From assembly GCF_001661675.2 (NCBI RefSeq), contig NZ_CP019602.1:893501-957500 (forward strand): a stretch of DNA of 64,000 nucleotides, in the 5' to 3' direction. Shown here piece by piece: positions 28,139-38,262 of the stretch. Position numbers and translations under genes: made by a program. The stretch is from Croceicoccus marinus (GTDB lineage Bacteria; Pseudomonadota; Alphaproteobacteria; Sphingomonadales; Sphingomonadaceae). The notes under the pieces were generated by a model. It had not been told where the DNA came from and ran no database searches. It saw only the letters and a list, made by a program, of their open reading frames with translations. Position 1 is the stretch's first letter. Each line of letters opens with the position of its first letter.

Positions 28139-28990
28139 TCAGGCCGCTTGCCGGGCGGTGGTCAGATAGTCGATGGTCCGCGCCAGCGTTTCCTTCATCT
28201 CGCCGCGCGGGACCACCATGTCGAGCATCCCATGCTCGTGCAGATATTCCGACCGCTGGAACCCTTCGGGCAGCTGCTCGCGGATGGTGTCCTGGATGAC
28301 TCGTTGGCCCGCAAAACCGATCAGCGCATTGGGTTCGGCAATCTGCACGTCGCCCAGCATCGCATAGCTGGCAGTGACGCCGCCCGTGGTCGGATCGGTC
28401 AGTACGACGATATAGGGCAGGCCCGCATCATGCAGCCGCCGGATCGCCACGGTGGTGCGCGGCATCTGCATCAGAGAGAGAATGCCTTCCTGCATCCGCG
28501 CGCCGCCCGCAGCGGTGAAGATGACATAGGGGCTGCCCGTCTCGACCGCGCGCTGCACACCGGCCACGAAGGCATCGCCCACGGCCATGCCCATCGAACC
28601 GCCCATGAAGCCGAAATCCTGGACCCCGACGACCGCCTTGCGGCCATCGATCCGGCCTTCCGCCGTCGTCAGCGCATCGGGATGCGGCGCGCCCGACCGT
28701 GCCGCGCGCAACCGGTCGGCGTATTTCTTGGTGTCCCTGAACTTCAGCGGGTCTTCCTTGACCCGCGGCGCGGGCAGGATCGTATAGCCTTCGTCCATCA
28801 CCTGCCCCAGGCGGGTGTCGGCACCGATGCGGCCGTGATGCTCGCATCGCGGACATACCCAGAGGTTGTCCTCATACTCCTTGGTGAACAGCATCTCGCC
28901 GCAGCCGGGGCACTTGCGCCACAGATTGTCGGGCGTGTCGCGCTTGGGCGCGAACGGCAGGCGCTTGCGGACTTCACTCAGCCAGCTCAT
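28139..28990 (-). CDS. accD: Acetyl-CoA carboxylase carboxyltransferase subunit beta
   Basis: With AccA transfers the carboxyl group from biotin to acetyl-CoA, making malonyl-CoA. 283 aa. N-terminal four-Cys zinc ribbon C27/C30/C46/C49 (CPGC and CPRC), then the crotonase-like carboxyltransferase fold with GFMGGSMG and GGARMQEG. Start codon shares one base with the trpA stop (TGATG), so translation is coupled; trpA-accD-folC order is common in alphaproteobacteria. Confidence 0.96.
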   Translation of the reverse strand: MSWLSEVRKRLPFAPKRDTPDNLWRKCPGCGEMLFTKEYEDNLWVCPRCEHHGRIGADTRLGQVMDEGYTILPAPRVKEDPLKFRDTKKYADRLRAARSGAPHPDALTTAEGRIDGRKAVVGVQDFGFMGGSMGMAVGDAFVAGVQRAVETGSPYVIFTAAGGARMQEGILSLMQMPRTTVAIRRLHDAGLPYIVVLTDPTTGGVTASYAMLGDVQIAEPNALIGFAGQRVIQDTIREQLPEGFQRSEYLHEHGMLDMVVPRGEMKETLARTIDYLTTARQAA

Positions 28991-29778
28991 CAGACGGTCT
29001 CCCTCGCCGCATGCACGGCATCGGCCAGCGCGGCGGTCACTTCACGAATATGATCGGGCGCGTCGTGGCCATGTTTCGCCACAAGATCAACCAGCGCCGA
29101 TCCGACCACCACGCCATCGGCCACGCGCGCGATGGCGCCCGCCTGTTCGGGCGTGCGCACGCCGAAGCCGACGCAGACCGGCAGGTCGGTCGCGGCCTTG
29201 AGCCGGGCGACCGCGTCGTCGATGCTGTCCTGCGCGGCCTGCTGCGATCCGGTGATGCCCGCGACCGACACATAATACAGAAAGCCGCCCGACCCTTCCA
29301 GTATCGCGGGCAGGCGCTTCGCATCGCTGGTCGGCGTCGCCAGGCGGATCGCGGCCAGCCCCTCGGCGCGCAGGGCAGTGCCCAGCGAATCGTCTTCCTC
29401 GGGCGGGATGTCAACGCAGATCACGCCGTCCACGCCCGCGTCCCTGGCAGCTTGCGCGAACCAGCCCGCTCCGCGCCGCACCATCGGATTGGCATAGCCC
29501 ATCAGCACCAGCGGAACGTCGGGATGCCGCGCGCGAAAGTCGGCGGCGATCCGCAGCACGTCGGCGGTTCTGGTGCCTGCACCCAGAGCGCGCAGGTTCG
29601 CCAGCTGGATCGCCGGACCGTCGGCCATCGGATCGGTGAAGGGCATGCCCAGCTCGATCACGTCGGCCCCGCCCGCGACCAGCGCGTCGAGATTGGCCGC
29701 CGTATCGCCGTCGCCCGCCGTCAAGAAGCAGACGAGCGCCGGATGGGGCCTGGCAAAGGTTTGTTCGAAACGGGTCAT
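28990..29778 (-). CDS. trpA: Tryptophan synthase alpha chain
   Basis: Cleaves indole-3-glycerol phosphate to indole, channelled to TrpB. 262 aa from the ATG at 29778. TIM barrel with catalytic Glu in [15 protein letters not shown] (about 41-55) and catalytic Asp in [12 protein letters not shown]. The phosphate site is [11 protein letters not shown] and [10 protein letters not shown]. Its start meets the stop of the 60-aa membrane peptide, not trpB as usual. Confidence 0.96.
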   Translation of the reverse strand: MTRFEQTFARPHPALVCFLTAGDGDTAANLDALVAGGADVIELGMPFTDPMADGPAIQLANLRALGAGTRTADVLRIAADFRARHPDVPLVLMGYANPMVRRGAGWFAQAARDAGVDGVICVDIPPEEDDSLGTALRAEGLAAIRLATPTSDAKRLPAILEGSGGFLYYVSVAGITGSQQAAQDSIDDAVARLKAATDLPVCVGFGVRTPEQAGAIARVADGVVVGSALVDLVAKHGHDAPDHIREVTAALADAVHAARETV

Positions 29779-29960
29779 CAGTTCTTCCCGAGCAGCGTGC
29801 GGCCTAGCGCGATGATCAGCGCCGCGATCGCGGCCTCTATCAGGTCGGTCAGCGACACGGCGATCACGCGGTCCAGAATATAGCGCGTCAGCAATATCGC
29901 CCCGATCAGCGAGGTGAAGAACAGCGCGAAATCGGTGCCGACCCTCGCGACGAGGTTCAT
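29778..29960 (-). CDS. 60-aa membrane protein between trpB and trpA
   Basis: Short protein starting [15 protein letters not shown] at 29960 with about two hydrophobic helices (roughly 9-27 and 36-56) and the ending LLGKN. The ATG overlaps the trpB stop as ATGA. Its own stop at 29778-29780 touches the trpA start at 29778. It is therefore embedded in the trp operon by stop-start overlaps on both sides, which argues for real translation. I do not recognise a family. It could be a membrane peptide acting on tryptophan traffic, or simply a filler gene keeping TrpB-TrpA translation coupled; both are inference. Confidence 0.65.
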   Translation of the reverse strand: MNLVARVGTDFALFFTSLIGAILLTRYILDRVIAVSLTDLIEAAIAALIIALGRTLLGKN

Positions 29961-31219
29961 ATCTCCACCCCCAGCGCCTTGGCGACGGTGAAGATGTCCT
30001 TGTCGCCGCGCCCGCACAGATTGCACAGCACGATCCGGTCGCGGTCCATCTCGCGCGCGCGCTCCACCACGGCGGCGATGGCGTGGCTGGGTTCCAGCGC
30101 GGGGATGATCCCCTCGGTCCGGCACAAGAGCTGGAACGCGTCGAGCGCATCCCGATCGGTCGCGCTGGTATATTCGACGCGGCCGATATCGCGCAGCCAA
30201 GCGTGTTCGGGACCGATGCCCGGATAGTCGAGGCCTGCGCTGATCGAGTGGCCCTCGGTGATCTGGCCGTCCTCGTCCTGCAGCAGATAGGTCTTGTTGC
30301 CATGCAGAATGCCGGGGGCACCCCCCGCCAGCGACGCGGCATGCTCCTTGTCCAGCCCGTGGCCCGCGGCTTCCACTCCCAGCAACGCGACATCCTTGTC
30401 GTCGAGGAACGGGTGGAACAGCCCAATGGCGTTCGATCCGCCGCCGATCGCCGCGACGCAGACGTCGGGCAGCCGGCCGACGCGGTCCAGCAATTGCGCG
30501 CGTGCCTCGCGCCCGATCACCGACTGGAAATCGCGCACCAGCTCAGGATAGGGATGCGGGCCGGCAGCGGTGCCGATGATGTAAAAGGTGTCGTGCACAT
30601 TCGCGACCCAGTCGCGCAGCGCCTCGTTCATGGCGTCCTTCAGTGTGGCCGCGCCTGCCTTCACCGGCACGACTTCGGCGCCCAGCAGCTTCATGCGGAA
30701 CACGTTGGGCTGCTGCCGTTCGACATCGGTGGCGCCCATGTAGATCACGCAGGGCAGGCCAAACCGCGCGCACACGGTTGCAGTCGCAACGCCGTGCTGG
30801 CCCGCGCCGGTTTCCGCGATGATGCGGGTCTTGCCCATGCGGATCGCCAGCAGGATCTGGCCGATGCAATTGTTGATCTTGTGCGCGCCGGTATGGTTCA
30901 GCTCGTCTCGCTTGAACCAGATCTGCGCGCCCCTCTTCTCACCATTGGGTCCATCAGGCGCGTTCCTGCGCACTTCATCGGTCAGCCGCTCGGCGTAATA
31001 GAGCGGGCTGGGGCGGCCGACATAATGCTCCAGCAGATCCTCGAACTGTTCGCGGAAGGCGGGGTCTTCCTTGGCCGCGCGATATTCGCGTTCCAGGTCG
31101 AGGATCAGCGGCATCAGCGTTTCGGAAACATAGCGCCCGCCGAACTGGCCGAAATGGCCACGCTCGTCCGGCTGGGTCCTGTAGCTGTTGGGCAGATCGC
31201 TGGTGATGGTGTCGGTCAT
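29957..31219 (-). CDS. trpB: Tryptophan synthase beta chain
   Basis: PLP enzyme condensing indole with serine to tryptophan. 420 aa. PLP lysine K114 in [12 protein letters not shown], Glu in [14 protein letters not shown] phosphate loop GGGSNAIG (about 257), and C-terminal [11 protein letters not shown]. The pattern is TrpB1, the form that pairs with TrpA. It lies 54 bp downstream of trpF. Confidence 0.97.
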   Translation of the reverse strand: MTDTITSDLPNSYRTQPDERGHFGQFGGRYVSETLMPLILDLEREYRAAKEDPAFREQFEDLLEHYVGRPSPLYYAERLTDEVRRNAPDGPNGEKRGAQIWFKRDELNHTGAHKINNCIGQILLAIRMGKTRIIAETGAGQHGVATATVCARFGLPCVIYMGATDVERQQPNVFRMKLLGAEVVPVKAGAATLKDAMNEALRDWVANVHDTFYIIGTAAGPHPYPELVRDFQSVIGREARAQLLDRVGRLPDVCVAAIGGGSNAIGLFHPFLDDKDVALLGVEAAGHGLDKEHAASLAGGAPGILHGNKTYLLQDEDGQITEGHSISAGLDYPGIGPEHAWLRDIGRVEYTSATDRDALDAFQLLCRTEGIIPALEPSHAIAAVVERAREMDRDRIVLCNLCGRGDKDIFTVAKALGVEI

Positions 31220-31273
31220 GGCTCGCGATTGGCAGAGCGAGCGGGCCTTGTCCAGCGGGACGGCAGCAGGAAT

Positions 31274-31915
31274 TCAGCCCTTTCGGACAGCTGACACGAA
31301 GGCCTTGATCCGGGCCGGGTCCTTGAGCCCCGGCGCGCTTTCCACCCCCGAGGATACATCGACCAGCGGCGCACCGGTCTGCGCGATGGCATGGGCGACA
31401 TTGGCGGGCGTGATCCCGCCGGCCAGCCCCCAGGGCAGTGATCCGCGATAATGGCGCAGCAGCGACCAGTCGAACGACAGCCCCATCCCGCCGGGCAAGG
31501 TGCCCTTGGGCGTCCTGGCATCGAACAGGACCAGGTCGGCGGCGCCTGCATATTGCTCGGCACGCTTGACATCGCTTGCGCTGGATACCGCGATGGCCTT
31601 CCACACCGGCAGGCCGAACCGCGCGCGCAGGTCTGCGGCGCGCGCCGGCGCTTCCGATCCGTGCAGTTGCAAGGCATCCAGCCGGCCCGCCGCGACGGCA
31701 TCGCCGATCTGCGCATCGTCCGCATCGACGAACAGCCCGACGCGCGCAATGCGCGGGCCCGAGCGTTCGGCCAGAAGCGCCGCGTCATTGCTGCCAATAT
31801 GGCGGGGCGAGGGGGGATAGAACACCAGGCCCGCATAGTCGGCACCCGCGTCGATCGCCCCATCCATCGCGGCGCCATCGCTGATGCCGCAGATCTTGAT
31901 CTTCACATTGCCCAT
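31274..31915 (-). CDS. trpF: Phosphoribosylanthranilate isomerase
   Basis: Amadori rearrangement step of tryptophan synthesis. 213 aa TIM barrel with the general-base Cys in KICGISD (about 8) and the general-acid Asp in VLFDARTPKG (about 133). Also visible are VGLFVDADD and WGLAGGITPANV. trpE/G/D/C are not in the window, so the pathway is split as in many alphaproteobacteria. Confidence 0.95.
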   Translation of the reverse strand: MGNVKIKICGISDGAAMDGAIDAGADYAGLVFYPPSPRHIGSNDAALLAERSGPRIARVGLFVDADDAQIGDAVAAGRLDALQLHGSEAPARAADLRARFGLPVWKAIAVSSASDVKRAEQYAGAADLVLFDARTPKGTLPGGMGLSFDWSLLRHYRGSLPWGLAGGITPANVAHAIAQTGAPLVDVSSGVESAPGLKDPARIKAFVSAVRKG

Positions 31916-31925
31916 TCCGCTGCCG

Positions 31926-32444
31926 TTAGCCGTGGAGGCGCTTTTCGAAAAGGCGGAAGTGCAGCGGGCGGGGCTGCGGCGCCGGAAACGGATCGCGCCG
32001 GCCGGTGTCCCGATAGCCCTTGCGCTCGTACATCGCGATCAACTCCTGACGGTCCTCGATCACCGAGATTTCCATGATCCGGGCGCCCAGCCCGCGGGCC
32101 AGCTCCTCCGCCTCGCGGATCAGGCGCGATCCCAGGCCGCCGCTCTGCATCGGCGGATCGACGCACAGCAGGCCGAAATAGGCGCGTGCCTCTGCCTTGT
32201 CGGTCACCGCGATGCAGCCCACGGGCTGGCCGTTCTTTTCCGCGATCAGGAAATGGATCGCGGGATCGGCCAGCATCGCGGCCAGTTCGCCTGCGCCAAT
32301 GCGCTCGTTCTCGACGATATCGGCTTCATGGGTCCAGCCGCGCCGCGCCGAAGAGCCGCGATAGCCACCCTCGATCAGCGGCTTCAGCGCGTTCCCGTCG
32401 GCAGGACCGGCGCGGCGAATGGAAACGCTGTCGGCAATGCTCAT
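31926..32444 (-). CDS. GNAT family N-acetyltransferase
   Basis: 172 aa from the ATG at 32444, which overlaps the upstream gene stop as ATGA. One GNAT fold: RRAGPADGNALKPLI start, FLIAEKNGQPVGCIAV beta-strand, and acetyl-CoA loop QSGGLGSRLIREAE (about 106-118). YERKGYRD ends the core. Substrate unknown. It is 10 bp upstream of trpF and part of the same run, without an obvious tryptophan link. Confidence 0.88.
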   Translation of the reverse strand: MSIADSVSIRRAGPADGNALKPLIEGGYRGSSARRGWTHEADIVENERIGAGELAAMLADPAIHFLIAEKNGQPVGCIAVTDKAEARAYFGLLCVDPPMQSGGLGSRLIREAEELARGLGARIMEISVIEDRQELIAMYERKGYRDTGRRDPFPAPQPRPLHFRLFEKRLHG

Positions 32445-32929
32445 GGCGTATAGGCGGGCCAGAACGGGCCGCCCAGCGCGCCATTGAAGGCGATATGGCT
32501 GATCCGCCCCGCGGCGACGTCGTACTCCACCCCGAAGAAGGCCGGGCCGCCGTCGCAGACATTGGTCGGCAAATGCCGCTGGTCGGGCATGATGTCGGCG
32601 GGCACGAAATTGGCATAGAGGATGCGCCTGCCGCCGCGCGTGATGCCGAAGATCTCGCGCTGCCATCGCGGATCGTTCATGCGATAGGTCAGCGGATCGG
32701 GATTTTCGGTGCCGATGCCATAGCCGTCCCGCTCGGCTAGCGCGGGCAGTACCTGCGCCAGCGCGGCCTCCATCGCGGTCACGTCGCTGTCCTCAGCCTC
32801 CCAGCCTCCATCGACCGGGCCTGCCGTGGCGCGCGAGCAGGCGGGCAACTGGAAACCGGCAGAAGGCCCCGCCAGCACCGTGGTCTTGGGCGGCAGGTCG
32901 GGCTGGGCCGCCGCGCCCGCCAGGGCCAC
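32441..32929 (-). CDS. Exported hypothetical protein
   Basis: Conserved-looking protein of about 162 aa with TYRMNDPRWQREIFGITRGGRRILYANFVP and PTNVCDGGPAFFGVEYD. The GTG at 32929 would begin inside a hydrophobic stretch. The frame upstream gives LIFAAILVALAGAAAQ, which looks like the rest of a signal peptide. A CTG at 32950 that overlaps the pyrF stop may therefore be the true start; this is uncertain. Probably periplasmic, function unknown. It sits between pyrF and the GNAT gene, overlapping the latter. Confidence 0.65.
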   Translation of the reverse strand: MALAGAAAQPDLPPKTTVLAGPSAGFQLPACSRATAGPVDGGWEAEDSDVTAMEAALAQVLPALAERDGYGIGTENPDPLTYRMNDPRWQREIFGITRGGRRILYANFVPADIMPDQRHLPTNVCDGGPAFFGVEYDVAAGRISHIAFNGALGGPFWPAYTP

Positions 32930-32946
32930 AAGGATCGCCGCGAAGA

Positions 32947-33621
32947 TCAGAGCGTCGCCTCTATCATGCGGGCAGCGGCCAGCGGATCCTCCGCCCTCGA
33001 GATCTCGCGACCGATGACGAGGACGCTGGCCCCGTCGTCACGCGCCTGCCGCGGCGTTACCACGCGCTTCTGGTCGCCGACCGAATTGCCCGCAAGCCGC
33101 AGGCCGGGGACGACGAAATAGCCGTGCTTCCACTGCTTGTGCACCGCGCCCACCTCGTGCCCCGAACAGACGATGCCGTCCAGGCCCGACCTTTCGGCCA
33201 GTTCGGCAAGGCGCATGACCTGATCATGCGCGCTACCCTGGACCCCCGTCGCGGACAGGTCCCGGTCGTCGAGGCTGGTCAGCATGGTGACGGCCACAAC
33301 CTTGGTATTCTCTCCCGCAGCGGCCTTGGCATCCTCCATCATCGCGCGCCCGCCGCCCGCGTGAATGGTGACGATCGCCGGTTCCAGCACGTGGATCGCC
33401 TGCATCGCGCCTGCCACCGTGTTCGGAATGTCATGCAGCTTGAGGTCGAGAAAGATCGGCATGCCAAGCTGCGCAATCTCGTGCACGCCGTGGTGCCCAT
33501 GCGCGCAGAAGAATTCGAGGCCCAGCTTCAGCCCGCCGACATGTCCCTTGACCTTGCCGGCCAGTTCCTTGGCCGCTTCGATCTGCGGTACGTCCAATGC
33601 AAGAAAGATCGGGTTGCTCAC
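32947..33621 (-). CDS. pyrF: Orotidine-5'-phosphate decarboxylase
   Basis: Last step of UMP synthesis. 224-aa TIM barrel. The catalytic set is FLDLKLHDIPNT, with D59, K61 and D64 visible. The phosphate-binding ending is VVPGLRLAG and VIGREISRAEDP. Start overlaps the lapA stop as ATGA. Confidence 0.96.
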   Translation of the reverse strand: MSNPIFLALDVPQIEAAKELAGKVKGHVGGLKLGLEFFCAHGHHGVHEIAQLGMPIFLDLKLHDIPNTVAGAMQAIHVLEPAIVTIHAGGGRAMMEDAKAAAGENTKVVAVTMLTSLDDRDLSATGVQGSAHDQVMRLAELAERSGLDGIVCSGHEVGAVHKQWKHGYFVVPGLRLAGNSVGDQKRVVTPRQARDDGASVLVIGREISRAEDPLAAARMIEATL

Positions 33622-33980
33622 AGGCGGTCGTCCTCGCGTCCCAGCGTGTCGATTCCGGTGCCGCCGGTGACGGGTTCATGCCTGCCCGGTGCATTAGGGG
33701 CCGTTGCATTCGGGGTCGGCGCATTCTGGCTGGCGATCAGCGACCTTTGCGATGCCTCGAGCGAGCCGATCCGCCGCTTCAGACGCCATACCGTCGTGCG
33801 ATGGGTGAGCCACATCGGGCCAAAGCCCAGCAGGAACGCGACCAGAATCAGCACCGGAAGCTTCGTCTCGAGAACAAGGCTTTCCCAGATGCGGATATCG
33901 ACCGAGGTCCAGTTGAACGCCGTAAACAGCGCAAGCGCCACGATGATGACGACCCACAGGACGGAGCGTATGATCTTCAT
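33618..33980 (-). CDS. LapA-domain membrane protein
   Basis: 120 aa. Two N-terminal membrane helices (about 5-24 and 42-60) frame the FNWTSVDIRIWE segment typical of LapA (YciS) lipopolysaccharide assembly proteins. A short basic helix (WRLKRRIGSLEAS) and a disordered Pro/Asn/Thr-rich tail follow. In E. coli LapA with LapB tunes LpxC turnover and LPS export; here no lapB is adjacent, so a direct LPS role is inference. It heads the pyrF operon. Confidence 0.8.
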   Translation of the reverse strand: MKIIRSVLWVVIIVALALFTAFNWTSVDIRIWESLVLETKLPVLILVAFLLGFGPMWLTHRTTVWRLKRRIGSLEASQRSLIASQNAPTPNATAPNAPGRHEPVTGGTGIDTLGREDDRL

Positions 33981-34089
33981 GTTGTCTCCCGTCAGGCGCG
34001 GTGTTGCGGACCCGGCAAGTCCCCGACCCTAAGCGTGAAATCGGGGCTTGGCCAGTCCGCCCCGACATGGCCGCCGACCCTTTAGAACG

Positions 34090-35400
<1,311 letters not shown>

Positions 35401-35510
35401 GGGTCGGAAGCTCCGGTCTGCGATTGCGGCGGGATGATCTGACCCGCGCGGCTAGGCCCGAGAGGCACCGATGGCAAGAGGCAGCGGGGTTCCGCCTTTA
35501 TCCCGCCCAC

Positions 35511-35544
35511 AAAAAAGGGCGCGGCCGATTGCCCGGCCGCGCCC
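35511..35544 (-). terminator. Terminator of the Hsp20 gene
   Basis: Perfect 11-bp stem GGGCGCGGCCG/CGGCCGCGCCC with a 6-nt loop. Six T residues follow on the minus strand, 23 bp past the Hsp20 stop. A textbook intrinsic terminator. Confidence 0.88.
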
Positions 35545-35566
35545 CCGTCATTCCAAGCGGAAAGGC

Positions 35567-36049
35567 CTACGCAGCCTTTTCCTCGCTCTCGCCGCCCTTG
35601 TCGGAGCCATCGATCACGCTCAGCTTCTTGGCGCCGTTGATCGCGATCTTCTTGGGCTTCATCGCCTCGGGCACCTCACGCTCAAGATCGATCACGAGCA
35701 GGCCGTCGGCCAGCTGCGCGTTCCTGACCAGCACGAAATCGGCCAGCTCGAACCGGCGCTCGAACCCGCGCTGGGCGATGCCGACATGCAGATACTCGCG
35801 CTCTTCAGTATCTTCCGCCTTGCGGCCCTGCACGGTCAGCATGTTCTGCTGGGCCGTGATGTCGATATCCTCGGGCTTGAAGCCGGCAACGGCCAGCGTG
35901 ATGCGATAGGCATCGTCGCCGCTACGCTCGATATTGAAGGGCGGGTAATTGTCGCCCTGGGCCGCCCGTGCGTTGTTTTCAAGCAGGTCGAACAGGCGGT
36001 CGAAGCCGACAGTGGTGCGGCGATAGGGGGTAAAATCGAAACGGTTCAT
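35567..36049 (-). CDS. Small heat-shock protein Hsp20 (IbpA family)
   Basis: Holdase chaperone preventing aggregation. 160 aa. Short N-terminal region MNRFDFTPYRRTTVGFDRLF, then the alpha-crystallin domain (about 38-130) with YRITLAVAGFKPEDIDI, QRGFERRFELAD and the conserved AxLxDGLLVIDL strand. The C-terminal KKIAI motif binds neighbouring dimers. Its leader resembles a ROSE thermosensor, so translation is probably opened by heat. Confidence 0.94.
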   Translation of the reverse strand: MNRFDFTPYRRTTVGFDRLFDLLENNARAAQGDNYPPFNIERSGDDAYRITLAVAGFKPEDIDITAQQNMLTVQGRKAEDTEEREYLHVGIAQRGFERRFELADFVLVRNAQLADGLLVIDLEREVPEAMKPKKIAINGAKKLSVIDGSDKGGESEEKAA

Positions 36050-36120
36050 CTTGCAAATCCTCCATCAGAAGCAATCTAGCGGCAGGTCGCTTGGCAAACC
36101 CCGCAAACGGGCATTCGCAC
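36050..36120 (-). promoter_or_regulatory. ROSE-like RNA thermometer leader
   Basis: Minus-strand leader just before the Hsp20 ATG. It contains TTGCT (36074-36070), a few bases, then GGAGGA (36063-36058) as ribosome-binding site, 8 bp before ATG. The order UUGCU-short loop-GGAGG is the core of ROSE elements, where that segment pairs with the Shine-Dalgarno sequence. A CCCG-TTTG-CGGG hairpin lies further 5'. Further upstream CTTGAA at about 36204-36199 could belong to an RpoH promoter. Homology is by eye. Confidence 0.6.
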
Positions 36121-36257
36121 TTCCTGCCAGACGAAGCGGGCATCCATCCGAAACCGGCATGGCTGTCCGCCGTTTATAGTTGGTAATCCGGCGAAGCTAT
36201 TCAAGAGCTTTTGGCCGTCCTGCAACCGGCGAAATCGCCATCTGAAAAGGAAATTCC

Positions 36258-36533
36258 ATGAACGCAGAAGCTTCAACCCCGAAGGTCGAGATCTACACGC
36301 AGTTCGGCTGCCCCTATTGCCACCGCGCGGTCGCGCTGCTGAAGGACAAGGACGTCGATTTCACCGAATATGACGTGACGATGGACCGCGCCAAGCGCCA
36401 GGAAATGGGCGAGCGTGCGCCCGGTGCGCGAACCGTGCCGCAGATCTTCATCGACGATAAGTCGATCGGCGGCAGCGACGATCTTGCCGCGCTTGAGCGT
36501 GAGGGAAAGCTCGACGCGATGCTGGGCCGATGA
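36258..36533 (+). CDS. grxC: Glutaredoxin 3
   Basis: Glutathione-dependent disulfide reductase. 91 aa with thioredoxin fold and dithiol active site CPYC (about residues 19-22). GSH-binding TVPQIFID and GGSDDL motifs are present. Upstream gap to the Hsp20 gene contains divergent promoters. The next gene starts 4 bp after its stop. Confidence 0.94.
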   Translation: MNAEASTPKVEIYTQFGCPYCHRAVALLKDKDVDFTEYDVTMDRAKRQEMGERAPGARTVPQIFIDDKSIGGSDDLAALEREGKLDAMLGR

Positions 36534-36537
36534 CCCC

Positions 36538-37368
36538 GTGACGCGGATCGCGCTTTTCCAGGCCAATACCGGCATCGATCCGGCCGCGAACGCCGATCGC
36601 CTTGTCGCGGCGATCGACGAAGCGGGCAGGGGCGGGGCGCTTATGCTGTTCACGCCCGAAATGTCGGGCATGCTCGACCGCAACCGCAAGCGCGCGGCCG
36701 AGCATGTGTCGCCGGAAGGCGAGAGCGCGGTGCTGGCCGCCGTGGTCGATGCCGCGAGGGCCCCTGGCATATGGGTCGCGCTGGGCTCCCTCGCAGTCCT
36801 TCGCGAGGATGGGGAAAGCCGCTGGGCCAACCGGTCGCTGCTGGTGTCCCCCGATGGTTCGGTCGCGGCCCGCTATGACAAGATCCACATGTTCGATGTC
36901 GATATCGACGACGGAGCGAGCGGCGAAAGCTGGCGGGAATCGAACGGCTTCGCACCCGGCGACCGCGTGGTGACCGCCGACACGCCGATCGGCAGACTGG
37001 GCCTGGCGGTCTGCTACGACATGCGGTTTCCGGCCCTCTGGGCAGCGCTGGGCGATGCGCGCTGCGATGCCATCGCCTGCCCCGCCGCCTTCACCCGCCC
37101 GACCGGTGCGGCGCACTGGCACGTCCTGCTGCGCGCCCGCGCGATCGAGGCCAGCGCCTATGTCATCGCCGCCGCGCAAGTGGGCGAGCACGAGGATGGC
37201 CGCAAGACCTATGGCCACTCGCTGGTCGTCGACCCTTGGGGCGAAGTGGTGCTGGACATGGGCGGCGAGGCGCCGGGCGTCGGATTTGCCGAGATCGACG
37301 CTGGTCGGATCGAGCGCGTGCGCGCCCAGTTGCCCAGCCTTGCCAACCGCCGTGCAATCACTAAGTGA
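36538..37368 (+). CDS. Carbon-nitrogen hydrolase (Nit1/Nit2 family)
   Basis: 276 aa from a GTG at 36538, immediately after grxC. Nitrilase fold with the catalytic triad E41 (FTPEMSG), K115 (YDKIHMFDVD) and C159 (LAVCYDMRFP). The DKIHMFDVD spacing resembles Nit1 deaminated-glutathione amidases and Nit2 omega-amidases. Cotranscription with glutaredoxin favours the deaminated-glutathione repair role, which is inference. Longer frames starting inside grxC are rejected. Confidence 0.9.
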   Translation: MTRIALFQANTGIDPAANADRLVAAIDEAGRGGALMLFTPEMSGMLDRNRKRAAEHVSPEGESAVLAAVVDAARAPGIWVALGSLAVLREDGESRWANRSLLVSPDGSVAARYDKIHMFDVDIDDGASGESWRESNGFAPGDRVVTADTPIGRLGLAVCYDMRFPALWAALGDARCDAIACPAAFTRPTGAAHWHVLLRARAIEASAYVIAAAQVGEHEDGRKTYGHSLVVDPWGEVVLDMGGEAPGVGFAEIDAGRIERVRAQLPSLANRRAITK

Positions 37369-37376
37369 CAAATGTC

Positions 37377-37874
37377 ATGATTGTATTCGATCTCCACTGC
37401 CGCGAAGACAGCACCCGATTCGAAGGGTGGTTCCGCTCCTCGGAAGATTTCGAGGATCAGCGGCAGAACGGATTGCTGGTCTGCCCCAATTGCGGCGGCG
37501 ACCAGGTCGAAAAGGCCGTCATGGCCCCCGCGGTGGGACGCAAGGGCAATCAGCAATTGGCAAAACCCATTCCCGAGCGCAGGCCGGTGGTCGATCCTGG
37601 CCAGGACGCCGCCGTGGCTACGATGGCGCCCCTGTCCGATGAAACGAAGAAGGCGCTCGTCGCCATGGCCGAGATCCAGCGCAAGGTTCTGGAAAAATCA
37701 CGCTGGGTCGGCGGAAAGTTCGCGGACGAGGCGCGGTCCATGCACTACGGCGAAACCGAAGCGCAGCCGATCCACGGCGAAACGAGTATCGAGGAAGCCG
37801 AGCAACTGATCGAGGAAGGCATCGAGATCGCGGCCCTGCCGTTTCCCGTGGCACCGCCCGACGCCGTCAACTGA
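37377..37874 (+). CDS. DUF1178 family protein
   Basis: 165 aa from the ATG at 37377 (MIVFDLHCREDSTRFEGWFRSS). A zinc-ribbon-like start (C in DLHC, then CPNCGG at about 36-41) and a long acidic C-terminal helix region (MHYGETEAQPIHGE). This is the DUF1178 signature. It follows the nitrilase gene by a few bases, completing a grxC-nit-DUF1178 operon often seen in alphaproteobacteria. Function unknown. Confidence 0.88.
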   Translation: MIVFDLHCREDSTRFEGWFRSSEDFEDQRQNGLLVCPNCGGDQVEKAVMAPAVGRKGNQQLAKPIPERRPVVDPGQDAAVATMAPLSDETKKALVAMAEIQRKVLEKSRWVGGKFADEARSMHYGETEAQPIHGETSIEEAEQLIEEGIEIAALPFPVAPPDAVN

Positions 37875-37900
37875 ACGGCTTGGCAGTCCGTTTTCGGCAA

Positions 37901-37928
37901 TTGCCATTTGCGCCGCGCATCCTTAAAC
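37901..37928 (+). promoter_or_regulatory. Putative tRNA-Arg promoter
   Basis: TTGCCA, 16-bp spacer and TTAAAC, with the -10 box 10 bp before the mature tRNA 5' end. Confidence 0.4.
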
Positions 37929-37938
37929 GAACCGGCGC

Positions 37939-38015
37939 GCGCCCGTAGCTCAGCAGGATAGAGCATCAGATTCCTAATCTGGGGGCCACAGGTTCGAATC
38001 CTGTCGGGCGCACCA
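37939..38015 (+). tRNA. tRNA-Arg(CCT)
   Basis: 77-nt cloverleaf with acceptor GCGCCCG/CGGGCGC, discriminator A and encoded CCA. Anticodon loop TTCCTAA gives anticodon CCT. It borders a 250-bp gene-free stretch and the carbohydrate operon. I looked for a copy of its 3' end downstream as an attachment-site trace and did not find one. Confidence 0.95.
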
Positions 38016-38262
38016 TTTTGCCATAGAAGTACGCACTGGTTCCTCGCCTTAGGCGAGAGGCTGGTGCTGGCATATTAGGCTCAACTGGCGCCGAATATGT
38101 CGTCGTCACTATTGGTGATCGTTCCTGCGTCGCAGCTAGCATTGTCCGCTTGCCGAGGCGGCTTGAAGGGATGGGCATTCGTGCGAACGACCACGCGCCA
38201 TGTTTAAATTCAGTTCCACCGTTAGTGTAGCTAACGCGAGCTTACCGCCGAATGCGCTGCCC

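Noticed and set aside
28990..30426. Apparent trpB-trpA fusion frame
   Set aside because: It joins an out-of-frame part of trpB to trpA; the true genes are separate, with the 60-aa ORF between them.
37966..38178. Small minus-strand ORF ending GFEPVAPRLGI
   Set aside because: The peptide is the well-known artefact of translating a tRNA gene backwards.
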